This document shows, in pieces, positions 61,146 to 64,000 of a stretch of 64,000 bases of DNA. The DNA lies in contig NZ_FNRY01000001.1 of NCBI RefSeq assembly GCF_900105715.1, positions 2,914,001 through 2,978,000 on the forward strand. Reading direction: 5' to 3'. The translations under genes were made by a program, and so were the position numbers. Position 1 is the first letter of the stretch; each line of letters opens with the position of its first letter. Under the pieces are notes generated by a model. That model ran no database searches. It was not told the origin of the DNA and worked only from the letters and a program-made list of their open reading frames with translations. The DNA is from Paramicrobacterium humi (GTDB taxonomy: Bacteria; Actinomycetota; Actinomycetes; Actinomycetales; Microbacteriaceae).

Positions 61146-62135
61146 TCAGAGGTCGCGAGCGACGGCGCTCGTTCGCACGGGCTGCTTCAGCTGGAGGATC
61201 GCGACGGCCATGACGGCGGCGAGCACGCAGGCGAGAACCATGTGCGTTCCCACCAGGATCCCGGGGAGCCCCGTGCGCGCCTGGGTCACGCCGACGATGA
61301 TCTGCACGCCCTCGACGACGAAGAGCCAGCTGAGGGCCGAACGCGGGGCTGTGATGCCACGCGTCCAGGCTGCGATCACGAGCACGATCGTCAGCGCGAG
61401 GGTCACATACGCAGGCCAGGAGTGCACGTGCTCCATGAGCTCCGTCGGCAGATTGTTGCGTGCCGACCCGTGGTCGCCGGCGTGCGGGCCGGAACCGGTT
61501 GTCAGAATGCCGACGAGCACCGTGATCGCGACGAAGAACGAGGTGGCATGCGTGAGGCCGGCGAACCAGGCGGGGACGACACGCTCGCGAGGCCCGGGCG
61601 CCGTGTAGGTGCGATAGACGAACACGGCGCCGAGCACGACGAGCACGACGCTGAGCACGAAGTGCAGCCCGACGACGTAGGGATTGAGCTGGCTCAGCAC
61701 CGTGATGCCGCCGACCACGGCCTGCAGCAGCACGCTGCACGCGGGGATGACCGCGAGCACGAACAGGTCGGGACGCTCCTTGCGCAGCTTGAGCACGAAC
61801 AGCAGCGCGATGAGGGCGACGATCTGCAGCACGAAGAACAGCGTCCGGTTGCCGAACTCGATGATGCCGTGGATGCCCATCTCCGGCGTCGTCACGAACG
61901 AGCCCGCCGTGCATTTGGGCCACGTCGGGCAGCCGAGACCCGATGCGGTCAGGCGCACAGCTCCACCGGTGCCGACGAGGACGGTCTGGAAGATCAGGTT
62001 CAACCAGGCCGCGACGCGCACGCGGCGGTCAACGGTCGTCGGGAGCCAATCCCAGAATCGCCCCAGCCGCCGCTGCGGCCGACCCGCCGAGGTCTGATCC
62101 GTGCCGGCCGACTTCACACTGTTCACTCTCGTCAT
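61146..62135 (-). CDS. ctaA: Heme A synthase (COX15/CtaA)
   Basis: 329 aa from ATG 62135; GTG 62126 (326 aa) fits the GAAGG ribosome site better and is a fair alternative. Integral membrane protein with eight helices that oxidises heme O to heme A. Seen: GGAVRLTASGLGCPTWPKC with a Cys pair, FGNRTLFFVLQ, LHFVLSVVLV, EHVHSWPAYVTLAL and GTHMVLACVLA with the candidate heme-ligand histidines. Confidence 0.93.
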   Translation of the reverse strand: MTRVNSVKSAGTDQTSAGRPQRRLGRFWDWLPTTVDRRVRVAAWLNLIFQTVLVGTGGAVRLTASGLGCPTWPKCTAGSFVTTPEMGIHGIIEFGNRTLFFVLQIVALIALLFVLKLRKERPDLFVLAVIPACSVLLQAVVGGITVLSQLNPYVVGLHFVLSVVLVVLGAVFVYRTYTAPGPRERVVPAWFAGLTHATSFFVAITVLVGILTTGSGPHAGDHGSARNNLPTELMEHVHSWPAYVTLALTIVLVIAAWTRGITAPRSALSWLFVVEGVQIIVGVTQARTGLPGILVGTHMVLACVLAAVMAVAILQLKQPVRTSAVARDL

Positions 62136-62209
62136 CCTTCGTGGCTTCGCTCGGCGGAATGCCGCCTCAGCGTCCTCTGAGTTCCTCGCACATTCGGAGC
62201 TACAACCTG

Positions 62210-62287
62210 TAGAATTGCATTGTTCATCACCCGGTTTCAGCGCGCGTTCCGACGCCGCTCTCACGAGGTCACGAACAATTGTAGGTT
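62210..62287 (+). promoter_or_regulatory. Promoter region of the suf operon
   Basis: Two candidate -10 boxes: TAGAAT (62210-62215) and TAGGTT (62282-62287), giving leaders of about 170 or 100 nt before sufB. No sufR-type regulator gene precedes the operon here. The interval to ctaA carries no convincing gene. Confidence 0.35.
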
Positions 62288-62391
62288 CACGCGGACGCGG
62301 ACCACATTTTCCCTCACTCGCCGGACGCACCTGCGTGCGGGGGAATGCCGTGAACAGAGATCCTGTTTCTTAGCGGTGAAGAGAGGTAGAT

Positions 62392-63810
62392 ATGTCAGAT
62401 GTTCTGATTGACCGCCCCGAACTCGAAAGCCTCGGTGTCTACGAGTTCGGCTGGTCGGATCCGGATGCCGCGGGCGCCTCAGCGCGTCGCGGGCTCAACG
62501 CCGATGTCGTGACCGATATCTCACGGCTGAAGAACGAGCCGGAGTGGATGCTGAAACGCCGGCTCAAGGCGCTGCAGCTGTTCGACCGCAAGCCGATGCC
62601 GTCCTGGGGCGCTGACCTCTCCGAGATCGACTTCGAGAACATCAAGTACTTCGTCCGCTCGACGGAGAAGCAGGCTTCGTCGTGGGAGGACCTCCCCGAC
62701 GACATCAAGAACACCTATGAGCGCCTCGGCATCCCCGAGGCCGAGCGCAAGCGCCTCGTCGCGGGCGTCGCTGCCCAGTACGAGTCCGAGGTCGTCTACC
62801 ACCAGATCCGCGAGGACCTCGAGAAGCAGGGTGTCATCTTCCTCGACACCGACACGGCGCTCCGCGAGCACCCGGAGTTCTTCGAGGAGTACTACGGCAC
62901 GGTGATTCCGTCCGGCGACAACAAGTTCGCCGCCCTCAACACGGCCGTCTGGTCGGGCGGCTCGTTCGTCTACGTGCCGCCGGGCGTGCACGTGGACATT
63001 CCGCTGCAGGCCTACTTCCGCATCAACACGGAGAACATGGGCCAGTTCGAGCGGACCCTGATCATCGCCGACGAAGGCAGCTACGTCCACTACATCGAGG
63101 GCTGCACCGCTCCGATCTACAAGTCGGACTCGCTGCACTCGGCCGTCGTCGAGATCGTCGTGAAGAAGAACGCCCGCGTGCGCTACACGACGATCCAGAA
63201 CTGGTCGAACAACGTGTACAACCTCGTCACCAAGCGCGCGATCGCCGAAGAGGGCGCCACCATGGAGTGGGTCGACGGCAACATCGGCTCCAAGGTGACG
63301 ATGAAGTACCCGTCGATCTACCTCACCGGCGAGCACGCCAAGGGCGAAACCCTCTCGGTCGCGTTCGCCGGCCCCGGCCAGCACCAGGATGCCGGCGCGA
63401 AGATGATTCACATGGCGCCGTACACGCAGTCCTCGATCGTCTCCAAGTCGATCGCGCGCGGCGGCGGTCGTTCCGGCTACCGCGGTGAGGTCCGGGTCGA
63501 CGCGTCAGCGCACCACTCGTCGAACTCGGTCGTCTGCGACGCCCTGCTCGTCGACACGATCTCGCGATCCGACACATACCCGTCGATCGACATCCGCGTC
63601 GACGACGTCAAGCTCGGCCACGAGGCGACAGTGTCGAAGGTGAGCGAGGAGCAGCTGTTCTACCTCATGAGCCGCGGTCTCGAGGAGACCGAGGCCATGG
63701 CGATGATCGTGCGCGGCTTCATCGAGCCGATCGCGCGCGAACTGCCCATGGAGTACGCGCTCGAGCTCAACAAACTTATCGAAATGGGCATGGAAGGATC
63801 CGTCGGCTAA
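62392..63810 (+). CDS. sufB: Fe-S cluster assembly scaffold SufB
   Basis: 472 aa. It forms the SufBCD complex on which Fe-S clusters are built. The long central parallel beta-helix is recognisable from [33 protein letters not shown] (conserved Cys) and [15 protein letters not shown], and C-terminal [18 protein letters not shown]-like text ends the helix domain. GAGAGG 5 nt before ATG. sufD begins 2 nt after the stop. Confidence 0.96.
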   Translation: MSDVLIDRPELESLGVYEFGWSDPDAAGASARRGLNADVVTDISRLKNEPEWMLKRRLKALQLFDRKPMPSWGADLSEIDFENIKYFVRSTEKQASSWEDLPDDIKNTYERLGIPEAERKRLVAGVAAQYESEVVYHQIREDLEKQGVIFLDTDTALREHPEFFEEYYGTVIPSGDNKFAALNTAVWSGGSFVYVPPGVHVDIPLQAYFRINTENMGQFERTLIIADEGSYVHYIEGCTAPIYKSDSLHSAVVEIVVKKNARVRYTTIQNWSNNVYNLVTKRAIAEEGATMEWVDGNIGSKVTMKYPSIYLTGEHAKGETLSVAFAGPGQHQDAGAKMIHMAPYTQSSIVSKSIARGGGRSGYRGEVRVDASAHHSSNSVVCDALLVDTISRSDTYPSIDIRVDDVKLGHEATVSKVSEEQLFYLMSRGLEETEAMAMIVRGFIEPIARELPMEYALELNKLIEMGMEGSVG

Positions 63811-63812
63811 CG

Positions 63813-64000
63813 ATGACTGTCACAGACACCGCAGCAACCCCCGCCGAGGCCGGCCAGCACGGATTCAAGAAGCACTCCGACGGCGGCTGGGACCTCGTCC
63901 CCGTCCAGACCCGCTCCGAGCGGTTCCACTCCACGAACGTCGCCGACTTCCCGCAGCTCACCGGCCGCGAGGCCGCGTGGCGCTACACGCCCGTCGCCCG
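63813..64000 (+). CDS. sufD: Fe-S cluster assembly protein SufD, 3' end outside window
   Basis: The first 62 residues are visible. After a variable acidic start, the segment RFHSTNVADFPQLTGREAAWRYTPVA (read in parts) matches the SufD N-terminus, where the chain enters the beta-helix. It is adjacent to sufB in the suf operon. The gene continues past the window edge. Confidence 0.88.
   Translation, partial: MTVTDTAATPAEAGQHGFKKHSDGGWDLVPVQTRSERFHSTNVADFPQLTGREAAWRYTPVA

Noticed and set aside
60957-62180. A 407-codon plus-strand frame across ctaA
   Set aside because: Composition is Arg/His/Asp/Glu shadow and it lies opposite a clear eight-helix heme A synthase.
62220-62411. A 63-codon frame (TTG start) in front of sufB, near a TAGAAT box
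   Set aside because: Arg/Thr/Cys-rich with no similarity to SufR or other regulators, spacing does not match the leaderless pattern, and it overlaps the sufB start.

Overview
The window comes from a high-GC actinobacterium. The evidence is very GC-rich third codon positions, many GTG/TTG starts, and actinobacterial marker genes: rbpA, whiA, opcA, a helicase-degenerate priA, an ANTAR response regulator and an HGxxPAAW protein. Gene order (his/trp cluster, lgt, gltBD, pyk, ANTAR regulator, polA, rpsA, coaE, uvrB, uvrA, uvrC, rapZ, whiA, gap-pgk-tpiA-secG-rbpA, then the reversed pentose-phosphate operon, ctaB/ctaA, suf) fits Microbacteriaceae best. That family placement is an inference from content and order. 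No insertion sequence, prophage, CRISPR array or rRNA operon was seen; this is conserved chromosomal backbone.

Layout. 1-4.5 kb: 3' part of priA, then fmt, rsmB and rpe. 4.6-13 kb: hisE, hisG, hisF, hisI, trpE, two small membrane proteins, trpC, trpB, trpA and lgt, mostly with overlapping or abutting ends. 13-20.7 kb: gltB, gltD and pyk. 20.7-21.7 kb: a gene-poor stretch with small membrane ORFs, a tRNA-Leu(CAA) and strong hairpins. 21.7-31.3 kb: ANTAR response regulator, a three-gene polar amino-acid ABC transporter, a hotdog thioesterase, polA, a DUF885 protein and rpsA. 31.4-44.9 kb: tetR-coaE-pcp, uvrB, a DUF4129/MoxR/DUF58 membrane operon, pcm, uvrA and uvrC. 44.9-51.5 kb: rapZ, whiA, sodA, gap, pgk, tpiA, secG and rbpA. 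51.5-59.7 kb (minus strand): tkt, tal, pgi, zwf, opcA and pgl. 59.9-64 kb: ctaB, ctaA (minus), sufB and the start of sufD.

How the genes work together. The left third makes histidine and tryptophan and assimilates ammonia through GOGAT. The middle is DNA replication and nucleotide excision repair (polA, uvrB, uvrA, uvrC) plus translation (rpsA) and coenzyme A. The right third is central carbon metabolism (lower glycolysis and the oxidative and non-oxidative pentose phosphate pathways), heme O/A synthesis for the terminal oxidase, and Fe-S assembly.

The most notable sequence-level observations are: (i) zwf carries a single-base frameshift near 54603 that separates its NADP-binding N-terminus from the rest; (ii) a recurring promoter layout in which a TANNNT box sits 6-7 nt before a start codon, predicting leaderless mRNAs at nine places; (iii) one of these drives a 13-codon leader ORF whose stop overlaps the start of the DUF4129/MoxR operon; (iv) a pair of head-to-head small membrane reading frames at 20.8-21.2 kb lacking normal start signals. 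I found no clearly novel multi-gene system. The DUF4129/MoxR/DUF58 operon is the least characterised cluster here.
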